From positions 310,001-374,000 of the forward strand of contig NW_027478899.1 of assembly GCF_051014685.1 (NCBI RefSeq): a stretch of DNA of 64,000 bases, read 5' to 3'. The DNA is from Ptiloglossa arizonensis. Lineage: Eukaryota > Arthropoda > Insecta > Hymenoptera > Colletidae. Numbering within the stretch: position 1 is the first letter of the stretch; every line of letters starts with the position of its first letter. Shown here in pieces: positions 40,070 through 52,610 of the stretch. A model generated the notes under the pieces. The model was not told the origin of the DNA and made no database searches. It saw only the letters and a list, made by a program, of their open reading frames with translations. A program made the position numbers and the translations under genes.

Positions 40070-40775
40070 AAGTACGCATACCGTTGTAATCGGGCGAGTT
40101 TCTACTTTCAGATGCAACAGAAATTTTGCGGATTGGGCAATCTGTTCGCGAGATATGGCAGTTTGGAGGTAAGAAACGCTTGAGAAACTCAAAATTTTCG
40201 CAGTTCTGATGCTCGAAACGAATAACTAGAACGGACTAGGGGAAAAGTACGCATACCGTTGTAATCGGGCGAGTTTCTACTTTCAGATGCAACAGAAATT
40301 TTGCGGATTGGTCAATCCGTTCGCGAGATATGGGAGTTTGTAGGTAAGAAACGCTTGAGAAACTCAAAATTTTCACAGTTCTGATGCTCGAAACGAATAA
40401 CTAGAACGGCCTAGGGGAAAAGTACGCATACCGTTGTAATCGGGCGAGTTTCTACTTTCAGATGCAACAGAAATTTTGCGGATTGGTCAATCTGTTCGCG
40501 AGATATGGCAGTTTGGAGGTAAGAAACGCTTGAGAAACTCAAAATTTTCGCAGTTCTGATGCTCGAAACGAATAACTAGAACGGACTAGGGGAAAAGTAC
40601 GCATACCGTTGTAATCGGGCGAGTTTCTACTTTCAGATGCAACAGAAATTTTGCGGATTGGTCAATCCGTTCGCGAGATATGGGAGTTTGTAGGTAAGAA
40701 ACGCTTGAGAAACTCAAAATTTTCACAGTTCTGATGCTCGAAACGAATAACTAGAACGGCCTAGGGGAAAAGTAC
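40070..40775 (+). repeat. Dimer duplication (350-bp offset)
   Basis: Two monomers in order, GGCAATCTG or GGTCAATCTG with GGACTAGGGG, then GGGAGTTTGTAGG with TTTTCACAG, are present twice at 350 bp. The first copy has GATTGGGCAATC and the second GATTGGTCAATC. Confidence 0.75.
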
Positions 40776-42389
40776 GCATAGCGTTGTAATCGGGCGAGTT
40801 TCTACTTTCAGATGCAATAGAAATTTTGCGGATTGGTCAATCCGTTCGCGAGATATGGCAGTTTGGAAGTATGAAACACTTGAGAAACACAAAATTTTCG
40901 CAGTTCTCATGCTCGAAACGAATAACTAGAACGGCCTAGGGGAAAAGTACGCATACCGTTGTAATCGGGCGAGTTTCTACTTTCAGATGCAACAGAAACT
41001 TTTCGGATTGGTCGATCCGTTCGCGAGATATGGCAGTTTTGGTGTAAGAAACGCTTGAGAAACTCCAAATTTTCGCAGTTCTGATACTCGAAACGAATAA
41101 CTAGAACGGTCTAGGGGAAAACTACTCATACCGTTGTAATGGGGCTAGTTTCTACTTTCTGATGCAACAGAAATTTTGCGGATTGGTCAATCTGTTCGCG
41201 AGATATGGCAGTTTGGAAGTATGAAACACTTGAGAAACACAAAATTTTCGCAGTTCTGATGCTCGAAACGAATAACTAGAGCGGCCTAGGGGAAAAGTAC
41301 GCATACCGTTGCAATCGGGCGAGTTTCTACTTTCAGATGCATCAGAAATTTTGCGGATTGGTCAATCCGTTCGCGAGATATGGCAGGTTGGAAGTAAGAA
41401 ACGCTTGAGAAACTCAAAATTTTCGCAGTTCTGATGCTCGAAACGATTAACTAGAACGGCCTAGTGGAAAAGTACGCATACCGTTGTAATCGGGCGAGTT
41501 TCTACCTCAGATGCAACAGAAATTTTGCGGATTGGTCAATCCGTTCGCGAGATATGGCAGTTTTGGTGTAAGAAACGCTTGAGAAACTCCAAATTTTCGC
41601 AGTTCTGATACTCGAAACGAATAACTAGAACGGTCTAGGGGAAAACTACTCATACCGTTGTAATGGGGCTAGTTTCTACTTTCTGATGCAACAGAAATTT
41701 TGCGGATTGGTCAATCTGTTCGCGAGATATGGCAGTTTGGAAGTATGAAACACTTGAGAAACACAAAATTTTCGCAGTTCTGATGCTCGAAACGAATAAC
41801 TAGAGCGGCCTAGGGGAAAAGTACGCATACCGTTGCAATCGGGCGAGTTTCTACTTTCAGATGCATCAGAAATTTTGCGGATTGGTCAATCCGTTCGCGA
41901 GATATGGCAGGTTGGAAGTAAGAAACGCTTGAGAAACTCAAAATTTTCGCAGTTCTGATGCTCGAAACGATTAACTAGAACGGCCTAGTGGAAAAGTACG
42001 CATACCGTTGTAATCGGGCGAGTTTCTACCTCAGATGCAACAGAAATTTTGCGGATTGGTCAATCCGTTCGCGAGATATGGCAGTTTGGAGGTAAGAAAC
42101 GCTTGAGAAACTCAAAATTTTCGCAGTTCTGATGCTCCAAACGAATAACTAGAACGGCCTAGGGGGAAAGTACGCATACCGTTGTAATCGGGCGAGTTTC
42201 TACTTTCAGATGCAACAGAAATTTTGCGGATTGGTCAATCCGTTCGCGAGATATGGGCGTTTGTATGTAAGAAACGCTTGAGAAACTCAAAATTTTCACA
42301 GTTCTGATGCTCGAAACGAATAACTAGAACGGCCTAGGGGAAAAGTACGCATACCGTTGTAATCGGGCGAGTTTCTACTTTCAGATGCA

Positions 42390-43400
42390 ACAGAAATTTT
42401 GCGGATTGGACAATCCGTTCGCGAGATATGGCAGTTTGGATGTAAGCAACGCTTGAGAAACCCAAAATTTTCGCAGTTCTCATGCTCGAAACGAATAACT
42501 ACAACGGCCTAGGGGAAAGGTACGCATACCGTTGTAATCGGGCGAGTTTCTACTTTCAGATGCAACAGAAATTTTGCGGATTGGTCGATCCGTTCGCGAG
42601 ATATGGCAGTTTGGAGGTATGAAACGCTTGAGAAACTCAAAGTTTTCGCAGTTCTGATGCTCGACAAGCATAACTAGAACGGTCTAGGGGAAAAGTACGC
42701 ATACCGTTGTAATCGGGCGAGTTTCTACTTTCAGATGCAACAGAAATTTTGCGGATTGGACAATCCGTTCGCGAGATATGGCAGTTTGGATGTAAGCAAC
42801 GCTTGAGAAACCCAAAATTTTCGCAGTTCTCATGCTCGAAACGAATAACTACAACGCCCTAGGGGAAAGGTACGCATACCGTTGTAATCGGGCGAGTTTC
42901 TACTTTCAGATGCAACAGAAATTTTGCGGATTGGTCGATCCGTTCGCGAGATATGGCAGTTTGGAGGTAAGAAACGCTTGAGAAACTCAAAATTTTCACA
43001 GTTCTGATGCTCGACAAGCATAACTAGAACGGTCTAGGGGAAAAGTACGCATACCGTTGTAATCGGGCGAGTTTCTACTTTCAGATGCAACAGAAATTTT
43101 GCGGATTGGACAATCCGTTCGCGAGATATGGCAGTTTGGATGTAAGCAACGCTTGAGAAACCCAAAATTTTCGCAGTTCTCATGCTCGAAACGAATAACT
43201 ACAACGCCCTAGGGGAAAGGTACGCATACCGTTGTAATCGGGCGAGTTTCTACTTTCAGATGCAACAGAAATTTTGCGGATTGGTCGATCCGTTCGCGAG
43301 ATATGGCAGTTTGGAGGTAAGAAACGCTTGAGAAACTCATAGTTTTCGCAGTTCTGATGCTCGACAAGCATAACTAGAACGGTCTAGGGGAAAAGTACGC
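42390..43400 (+). repeat. Dimer HOR (350 bp), three copies
   Basis: The pair is GATTGGACAATCC + GTAAGCAACG + AAACCC + TTCTCATGC, then AAAGGTACGC + GGTCGATCC + GACAAGCATAAC + GGTCTAGG, repeated at about 42,400, 42,750 and 43,100. Copies differ at GTATGAAACG versus GTAAGAAACG, CAACGGCC versus CAACGCCC, and CTCAAAGTTTT, CTCAAAATTTTCAC and CTCATAGTTTT. It is the clearest alternation of two monomer classes in the window. Confidence 0.82.
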
Positions 43401-44179
43401 ATACCGTTGTAATCGGGCGAGTTTCTACTTTCAGATGCAACAGAAATTTTGCGGATTGGTCAATCCGTTCACGAGATATGGCAGTTTGTAGGTAAGAAAC
43501 GCTTGAGAAACTCAACATTTTCGCAGTTCTGATGCTCGAAACGAATAACTAGAACGGCCTAGGGGAAAAGTACGCATACCGTTGTAATCGGGCGAGTTTC
43601 TACTTTCAGATGCAACAGAAATTTTGCGGATTGGCAGATCCGTTCGCGAGATATGGCAGTTTGGAGGTAAGAAACGCTTGAGAAACTCAAAATTTTCGCA
43701 GTTCTGATGCTCGACAAGCATAACTAGAAAGGTCTAGGGGAAAAGTACGCACACCGTTGTAATCGGGCGAGTTTCTACTTTCAGATGCAACAGAAATTTT
43801 GCGGATTGGTCAATCCGTTCGCGAGATATGGCAGTTTGGAAGTATGAAACACTTGAGAAACACAAAATTTTCGCAGTTCTGATGCTCGAAACGAATAACT
43901 AGAGCGGCCTAGGGGAAAAGTACGCATACCGTTGCAATCGGGCGAGTTTCTACTTTCAGATGCATCAGAAATTTTGCGGATTGGTCAATCCGTTCGCGAG
44001 ATACGGCAGGTTGGAAGTAAGAAACGCTTGAGAAACTCAAAATTTTCGCAGTTCTGATGCTCGAAACGATTAACTAGAACGGCCTAGTGGAAAAGTACGC
44101 ATACCGTTGTAATCGGGCGGGTTTCTACTTTCAGATGCAACAGAAATTTTGCGGATTGGTCAATCCGTTCGCGAGATAT

Positions 44180-45229
44180 GGGAGTTTGTAGGTAAGAAAC
44201 GCTTGAGAAACTCAAAATTTTCACAGTTCTGATGCTCGAAACGAATAACTAGAACGGCCTAGGGGAAAAGTACGCATACCGTTGTAATCGGGCGAGTTTC
44301 TACTTTCAGATGCAACAGAAATTTTGCGGATTGGCAGATCCGTTCGCGAGATATGGCAGTTTGGAGGTAAGAAACGCTTGAGAAACTCAAAATTTTCGCA
44401 GTTCTGATGCTCGACAAGCATAACTAGAAAGGTCTAGGGGAAAAGTACGCATACCGTTGTAATCGGGCGAGTTTCTACTTTCAGATGCAACAGAAATTTT
44501 GCGGATTGGTCAATCCGTTCGCGAGATATGGCAGTTTGTAGGTAAGAAACGCTTGAGAAACTCAACATTTTCGCAGTTCTGATGCTCGAAACGAATAACT
44601 AGAACGGCCTAGGGGAAAAGTACGCATACCGTTGTAATCGGGCGAGTTTCTACTTTCAGATGCAATAGAAATTTTGCGGATTGGTCAATCCGTTCGCGAG
44701 ATATGGGAGTTTGTAGGTAAGAAACGCTTGAGAAACTCAAAATTTTCACAGTTCTGATGCTCGAAACGAATAACTAGAACGGCCTAGGGGAAAAGTACGC
44801 ATACCGTTGTAATCGGGCGAGTTTCTACTTTCAGATGCAACAGAAATTTTGCGGATTGGCAGATCCGTTCGCGAGATATGGCAGTTTGGAGGTAAGAAAC
44901 GCTTGAGAAACTCAAAATTTTCGCAGTTCTGATGCTCGACAAGCATAACTAGAAAGGTCTAGGGGAAAAGTACGCATACCGTTGTAATCGGGCGAGTTTC
45001 TACTTTCAGATGCAACAGAAATTTTGCGGATTGGTCAATCCGTTCGCGAGATATGGCAGTTTGTAGGTAAGAAACGCTTGAGAAACTCAACATTTTCGCA
45101 GTTCTGATGCTCGAAACGAATAACTAGAACGGCCTAGGGGAAAAGTACGCATACCGTTGTAATCGGGCGAGTTTCTACTTTCAGATGCAATAGAAATTTT
45201 GCGGATTGGTCAATCCGTTCGCGAGATAT
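44180..45229 (+). repeat. 3-mer HOR (525 bp), two copies
   Basis: GGGAGTTTGTAGG, GATTGGCAGATCC with GACAAGCATAACTAGAAAGG, and GTTTGTAGGTAAG with CTCAACATTTT followed by GCAATAG repeat at 525 bp. The GATTGGCAGATCC monomer also occurs near 43,631, 700 bp before its next copy, so an earlier related unit lies just upstream. Confidence 0.78.
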
Positions 45230-46560
45230 GGCAGTTTGGAAGTATGAAACACTTGAGAAACACAAAATTTTCGCAGTTCTGATGCTCGAAACGAATAACT
45301 AGAGCGGCCTAGGGGAAAAGTACGCATACCGTTGCAATCGGTCGAGTTTCTACTTTCAGATGCATCAGAAATTTTGCGGATTGGTCAATCCGTTCGCGAG
45401 ATATGGCAGTTTGGAAGTAAGAAACGCTTGAGAAACTCAAAATTTTCGCAGTTCTGATGCTCGAAACGATTAACTAGAACGGCCTAGTGGAAAAGTACGC
45501 ATACCGTTGTAATCGGGCGAGTTTCTACTTTCAGATGCAACAGAAATTTTGCGGATTGGTCAATCCGTTCGCGAGATATGGCTGTTTGGAGGTAAGAAAC
45601 GCTTGAGAAACTCAAAATTTTCGCAGTTCTGATGCTCGACAAGCATAACTAGAAAGGTCTAGGGAAATGTACGCATACCGTTGTAATCGGGCGAGTTTCT
45701 ACTTTCAGATGCAACAGAAATTTTGCGGATTGGTCAATCCGTTCGCGAGATATGGCAGTTTGTAGGTAAGAAACGCTTGAGAAACTCAACATTTTCGCAG
45801 TTCTGATGCTCGAAACGAATAACTAGAACGGCCTAGGCGAAAAGTACGCATACCGTTGTAATCGGGCGAGTTTCTACTTTCAGATGCAATAGAAATTTTG
45901 CGGATTGGTCAATCCGTTCGCGAGATATGGCAGTTTGGAAGTATGAAACACTTGAGAAACACAAAATTTTCGCAGTTCTGATGCTCGAAACGAATAACTA
46001 GAGCGGCCTAGGGGAAAAGTACGCATACCGTTGCAATCGGGCGAGTTTCTACTTTCAGATGCATCAGAAATTTTGTGGATTAGTCAATCCGTTCGCGAGA
46101 TATGGCAGTTTGGAAGTAAGAAACGCTTGAGAAACTCAAAATTTTCGCAGTTCTGATGCTCGAAACGATTAACTAGAACGGCCTAGTGGAAAAGTACGCA
46201 TACCGTTGTAATCGGGCGAGTTTCTACTTTCAGATGCAACAGAAATTTTGCGGATTGGTCAATCCGTTCGCGAGATATGGCAGTTTGGAGGTAAGAAACG
46301 CTTGAGAAACTCAAAATTTTCGCAGTTCTGATGCTCGAAACGAATAACTAGAACGGCCTAGGGGAAAAGTACGCATACCGTTGTAATCGGGCGAGTTTCT
46401 ACTTTCAGATGCAACAGAAATTTTGCGGATTGGTCAATCCGTTCGCGAGATATGGGCGTTTGTATGTAAGAAACTCTTGAGAAACTCAAAATTTTCACAG
46501 TTCTGATGCTCGAAACGAATAACTAGAACGGCCTAGGGGAAAAGTACGCATACCGTTGTA
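45180..46560 (+). repeat. 4-mer duplication (offset 699 bp)
   Basis: GCAATAG, GGAAGTATGAAACAC, AGAGCGGCC, TTGCAATCG, GCATCAG, CGATTAAC and GGCCTAGTGG at 45,185-45,490 recur 699 bp later. The missing base is at 45,661, where TCTAGGGAAATGTACG stands for TCTAGGGGAAAAGTACG. Copies differ at GGTCGAG versus GGGCGAG and at TTTTGCGGATTGG versus TTTTGTGGATTAG. Confidence 0.75.
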
Positions 46561-47580
46561 ATCGGGCGAGTTTCTACTTTCAGATGCAACAGAAATTTTG
46601 CGGATTGGACAATCCGTTCGCGAGATATGGCAGTTTGGATGTAAGCAACGCTTGAGAAACCCAAAATTTTCGCAGTTCTCATGCTCGAAACGAATAACTA
46701 CAACGGCCTAGGGGAAAGGTACGCATACCGTTGTAATCGGGCGAGTTTCTACTTTCAGATGCAACAGAAACTTTTCGGATTGGTCGATCCGTTCGCGAGA
46801 TATGGCAGTTTTGGGGTAAGAAACGCTTGAGAAACTCCAAATTTTCGCAGTTCTGATGCTCGAAACGATTAACTAGAACGGCCTAGTGGAAAAGTACGCA
46901 TACCGTTGTAATCGGGCGAGTTTCTACTTTCAGATGCAACAGAAATTTTGCGGATTGGTCAATCCGTTCGCGAGATATGGCAGTTTGGAAGTAAGAAACG
47001 CTTGAGAAACTCAAAATTTTCGCAGTTCTGATGCTCGAAACGAATAACTAGAACGGCCTAGGGGAAAAGTACGCATACCGTTGTAATCGGGCGAGTTTCT
47101 ACTTTCAGATGCAACAGAAATTTTGCGGATTGGTCAATCCGTTCGCGAGATATGGGCGTTTGTATGTAAGAAACGCTTGAGAAACTCAAAATTTTCACAG
47201 TTCTGATGCTCGAAACGAATAACTAGAACGGCCTAGGGGAAAAGTACGCATACCGTTGTAATCGGGCGAGTTTCTACTTTCAGATGCAACAGAAATTTTG
47301 CGGATTGGTCAATCCGTTCGCGAGATATGGCAGTTTGGAAGTAGGAAACGCTTGAGAAACTCAAAATTTTCGCAGTTCTGATGCTCGAAACGAATAACTA
47401 GAACGGCCTAGGGGAAAAGTACGCATACCGTTGTAATCGGGCGAGTTTCTACTTTCAGATGCAACAGAAATTTTGCGGATTGGTCAATCCGTTCGCGAGA
47501 TATGGCTGTTTGGAAGTATAAAACACTTGAGAAACACAAAATTTTCGCAGTTCTGATGCTCGAAACGAATAACTAGAGCG
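46560..47580 (+). repeat. Mosaic stretch of about six monomers
   Basis: Holds GATTGGACAATCC with GTAAGCAACG (46,615), the AACTTTTCGG/TTTTGGGGTAAG monomer (46,770-46,820), a GGCCTAGTGG junction (46,880), GGGCGTTTGTATG (46,456 and 47,157, 700 bp apart) and the first GGCTGTTTGGAAGTATAAAA monomer (47,505). No second full copy of this order was seen. Confidence 0.6.
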
Positions 47581-50500
47581 GCCTAGGGGAAAGCTACTCA
47601 TACCGTTGTAATCGGGCGAGTTTCTACTTTCAGATGAAACAGAAATTTTGCGGCTTAGTCAATCCGTTCGCGAGATATGGCAGTTTGGAGGTAAGAAACG
47701 CTTGAGAAACTCCAAATTTTCGCAGTTCTGATGCTCGAAAGGATTAACTAGAACGGCCTAGGGGAAAAGTACGCATACCGTTGTAATCGGGCGAGTTTCT
47801 ACTTTCAGATGCAACAGAAATTTTGCGGATTGGTCATTCCGTTCGCGAGATATGGCAGTTTGGAGGTAAGAAACGCTTGAGAAACTCAAAATTTTCGCAG
47901 TTCTGATGCTCGAAACGAATAACTAGAACGGACTAGGGGAAAAGTACGCATACAGTTGTAATCGGGCGAGTTTCTACTTTCAGATGCAACAGAAATTTTG
48001 CGGATTGGTCAATCCGTTCGCGAGATATGGCAGTTTGTAGGTAAGAAACGCTTGAGAAACTCAACATTTTCGCAGTTCTGATGCTCGAAACGAATAACTA
48101 GAACGGCCTAGGGGAAAAGTACGCATACCGTTTCAATTGAGCGAGTTTCTACTTTCAGATGCAACAGAAATTTTGCGCATTGGTCAATCCGTTCGCGAGA
48201 TATGGCAGTTTGGAGGTAAGAAACGCTTGAGAAACTCAAAATTTTCGCAGTTCTGATGCTCGAAACGAATAACTAGAACAGCCTTTGGGAAAAGTACGCA
48301 TACCGTTGTAATCGGGCGAGTTTCTACTTTCAGATGCAACAGAAATTTTGCGGATTAGTCAATCCGTTCGCGAGATATGGCAGTTTGGAGGTAAGAAACG
48401 CTTGAGAAACTCAAAATTTTCGCAGTTCTGATGCTCGAAACGAATAACTAGAACGGCCTAGGGGAAAAGTACGCATACCGTTGTAATCGGGCGAGTTTCT
48501 ACTTTCAGATGCAACAGAAATTTTGCGGATTGGTCAATCCGTTCGCGAGATATGGGCGTTTGTATGTAAGAAACGCTTGAGAAACTCAAAATTTTCACAG
48601 TTCTGATGCTCGAAACGAATAACTAGGACGGCCTAGGGGAAAAGTACGCATACCGTTGTAATCGGGCGAGTTTCTACTTTCAGATGCAACAGAAATTTTG
48701 CGGATTGGACATTCCGTTCGCGAGATATGGCAGTTTGGATGTAAGCAACGCTTGAGAAACCCAAAATTTTCGCAGTTCTCATGCTCGAAACGAATAACTA
48801 CAACGGCCTAGGGGAAAGGTACGCATACCGTTGTAATCGGGCGAGTTTCTACTTTCAGATGCAACAGAAATTTTGCGGATTGGTCGATCCGTTCGCGAGA
48901 TATGGCAGTTTGGAGGTATGAAACGCTTGAGAAACTCAAAGTTTTCGCAGTTCTGATGCTCGACAAGCATAACTAGAACGGTCTAGGGGAAAAGTACGCA
49001 TACCGTTGTAATCGGGCGAGTTTCTACTTTCAGATGCAACAGAAATTTTGCGGATTGGTCAATCCGTTCGCGAGATATGGCAGTTTGGAGGTAGGAAACG
49101 CTTGAGAAACTCAAAATTTTCGCAGTTCTGATGCTCGAAACGAATAACTAGAACGGCCTAGGGGAAAAGTACGCATACCGTTGTAATCGGGCGAGTTTCT
49201 ACTTTCAGATGCAACAGAAATTTTGCGGATTGGTCAATCCGTTCGCGAGATATGGCTGTTTGGAAGTATAAAACACTTGAGAAACACAAAATTTTCGCAG
49301 TTCTGATGCTCGAAACGAATAACTAGAGCGGCCTAGGGGAAAAGTACGCATACCGTTGTAATCGGGCGAGTTTCTACTTTCAGATGCATCAGAAATTTTG
49401 CGGATTGGTCAATCCGTTCGCGATATATGGCAGTTTGGAATTAAGAAACGCTTGAGAAACTCAAAATTTTCGCAGTTCTGATGCTCGAAACGAATAACTA
49501 GAACGGTCTAGGGGAAAGCTACTCGTACCGTTGTAATCGGGCGAGTTTCTACTTTCAGATGCAACAGAAATTTTGCGGATTGGTCAATCCGTTCGCGAGA
49601 TATGGCTGTTTGGAAGTATAAAACACTTGAGAAACACAAAATTTTCGCAGTTCTGATGCTCGAAACGAATAACTAGAGCGGCCTAGGGGAAAAGTACGCA
49701 TACCGTTGTAATCGGGCGAGTTTCTACTTTCAGATGCATCAGAAATTTTGCGGATTGGTCAATCCGTTCGCGATATATGGCAGTTTGGAAGTAAGAAACG
49801 CTTGAGAAACTCAAAATTTTCGCAGTTCTGATGCTCGAAACGAATAACTAGAACGGTCTAGGGGAAAGCTACTCATACCGTTGTAATCGGGCGAGTTTCT
49901 ACTTTCAGATGCAACAGAAATTTTGCGGCTTAGTCAATCCGTTCGCGAGATATGGCAGTTTGGAGGTAAGAAACGCTTGAGAAACTCCAAATTTTCGCAG
50001 TTCTGATGCTCGAAAGGATTAACTAGAACGGCCTAGGGGAAAAGTACGCATACCGTTGTAATCGGGCGAGTTTCTACTTTCAGATGCAACAGAAATTTTG
50101 CGGATTGGTCATTCCGTTCGCGAGATATGGCAGTTTGGAGGTAAGAAACGCTTGAGAAACTCAAAATTTTCGCAGTTCTGATGCTCGAAACGAATAACTA
50201 GAACGGACTAGGGGAAAAGTACGCATACAGTTGTAATCGGGCGAGTTTCTACTTTCAGATGCAACAGAAATTTTGCGGATTGGTCAATCCGTTCGCGAGA
50301 TATGGCAGTTTGTAGGTAAGAAACGCTTGAGAAACTCAACATTTTCGCAGTTCTGATGCTCGAAACGAATAACTAGAACGGCCTAGGGGAAAAGTACGCA
50401 TACCGTTTCAATTGAGCGAGTTTCTACTTTCAGATGCAACAGAAATTTTGCGCATTGGTCAATCCGTTCGCGAGATATGGCAGTTTGGAGGTAAGAAACG

Positions 50501-52610
50501 CTTGAGAAACTCAAAATTTTCGCAGTTCTGATGCTCGAAACGAATAACTAGAACAGCCTTTGGGAAAAGTACGCATACCGTTGTAATCGGGCGAGTTTCT
50601 ACTTTCAGATGCAACAGAAATTTTGCGGATTAGTCAATCCGTTCGCGAGATATGGCAGTTTGGAGGTAAGAAACGCTTGAGAAACTCAAAATTTTCGCAG
50701 TTCTGATGCTCGAAACGAATAACTAGAACGGCCTAGGGGAAAAGTACGCATACCGTTGTAATCGGGCGAGTTTCTACTTTCAGATGCAACAGAAATTTTG
50801 CGGATTGGTCAATCCGTTCGCGAGATATGGGCGTTTGTATGTAAGAAACGCTTGAGAAACTCAAAATTTTCACAGTTCTGATGCTCGAAACGAATAACTA
50901 GGACGGCCTAGGGGAAAAGTACGCATACCGTTGTAATCGGGCGAGTTTCTACTTTCAGATGCAACAGAAATTTTGCGGATTGGACATTCCGTTCGCGAGA
51001 TATGGCAGTTTGGATGTAAGCAACGCTTGAGAAACCCAAAATTTTCGCAGTTCTCATGCTCGAAACGAATAACTACAACGGCCTAGGGGAAAGGTACGCA
51101 TACCGTTGTAATCGGGCGAGTTTCTACTTTCAGATGCAACAGAAATTTTGCGGATTGGTCGATCCGTTCGCGAGATATGGCAGTTTGGAGGTATGAAACG
51201 CTTGAGAAACTCAAAGTTTTCGCAGTTCTGATGCTCGACAAGCATAACTAGAACGGTCTAGGGGAAAAGTACGCATACCGTTGTAATCGGGCGAGTTTCT
51301 ACTTTCAGATGCAACAGAAATTTTGCGGATTGGTCAATCCGTTCGCGAGATATGGCAGCTTGGAGGTAGGAAACGCTTGAGAAACTCAAAATTTTCGCAG
51401 TTCTGATGCTCGAAACGAATAACTAGAACGGCCTAGGGGAAAAGTACGCATACCGTTGTAATCGGGCGAGTTTCTACTTTCAGATGCAACAGAAATTTTG
51501 CGGATTGGTCAATCCGTTCGCGAGATATGGCTGTTTGGAAGTATAAAACACTTGAGAAACACAAAATTTTCGCAGTTCTGATGCTCGAAACGAATAACTA
51601 GAGCGGCCTAGGGGAAAAGTACGCATACCGTTGTAATCGGGCGAGTTTCTACTTTCAGATGCATCAGAAATTTTGCGGATTGGTCAATCCGTTCGCGATA
51701 TATGGCAGTTTGGAAGTAAGAAACGCTTGAGAAACTCAAAATTTTCGCAGTTCTGATGCTCGAAACGAATAACTAGAACGGTCTAGGGGAAAGCTACTCG
51801 TACCGTTGTAATCGGGCGAGTTTCTACTTTCAGATGCAACAGAAATTTTGCGGCTTAGTCAATCCGTTCGCGAGATATGGCAGTTTGGAGGTAAGAAACG
51901 CTTGAGAAACTCCAAATTTTCGCAGTTCTGATGCTCGAAAGGATTAACTAGAACGGCCTAGGGGAAAAGTACGCATACCGTTGTAATCGGGCGAGTTTCT
52001 ACTTTCAGATGCAACAGAAATTTTGCGGATTGGTCATTCCGTTCGCGAGATATGGCAGTTTGGAGGTAAGAAACGCTTGAGAAACTCAAAATTTTCGCAG
52101 TTCTGATGCTCGAAACGAATAACTAGAACGGACTAGGGGAAAAGTACGCATACAGTTGTAATCGGGCGAGTTCCTACTTTCAGATGCAACAGAAATTTTG
52201 CGGATTGGTCAATCCGTTCGCGAGATATGGCAGTTTGTAGGTAAGAAACGCTTGAGAAACTCAACATTTTCGCAGTTCTGATGCTCGAAACGAATAACTA
52301 GAACGGCCTAGGGGAAAAGTACGCATACCGTTTCAATTGAGCGAGTTTCTACTTTCAGATGCAACAGAAATTTTGCGCATTGGTCAATCCGTTCGCGAGA
52401 TATGGCAGTTTGGAGGTAAGAAACGCTTGAGAAACTCAAAATTTTCGCAGTTCTGATGCTCGAAACGAATAACTAGAACAGCCTTTGGGAAAAGTACGCA
52501 TACCGTTGTAATCGGGCGAGTTTCTACTTTCAGATGCAACAGAAATTTTGCGGATTAGTCAATCCGTTCGCGAGATATGGCAGTTTGGAGGTAAGAAACG
52601 CTTGAGAAAC
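47581..52610 (+). repeat. 11/13-mer HOR, three copies (offsets 2,275 and 1,925 bp)
   Basis: The marker AAGCTACTC begins at 47,591, 49,866 and 51,791, and TTTCAATTGAGCG at 48,131, 50,406 and 52,331. Other shared markers are GCGGCTTAG, CGAAAGGATTAAC, GCATACAGTTG, GCGCATTGG, AACAGCCTTTGGG, AACTAGGACGG, GGACATTCC and GTATAAAACAC. The first interval is longer by two monomers because GGCTGTTTGG plus GCATCAG/GCGATATATGG is doubled at about 49,205-49,860 (350 bp). The third copy is cut off after about 52,610. Confidence 0.87.

Larger units (their letters stand above)
37850..42080 (+). repeat. 16-mer duplication (offset 2,798 bp) containing a 3-mer duplication
   Basis: GCATAGCGTTG is at 37,979 and 40,777, and the 174-bp marker TTTCTACCTCAG is at 38,701/41,499 and 39,225/42,023. 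Within each copy a three-monomer block is doubled at 524 bp: TTTTGGTGTAAG, GATACTCG, CTACTCATACC, ATGGGGCTAG and the GCATCAG/CGATTAAC/GGCCTAGTGG cassette. Order of events: the deletion arose, the 3-mer duplicated, then the whole 16-mer segment duplicated. Confidence 0.85.
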
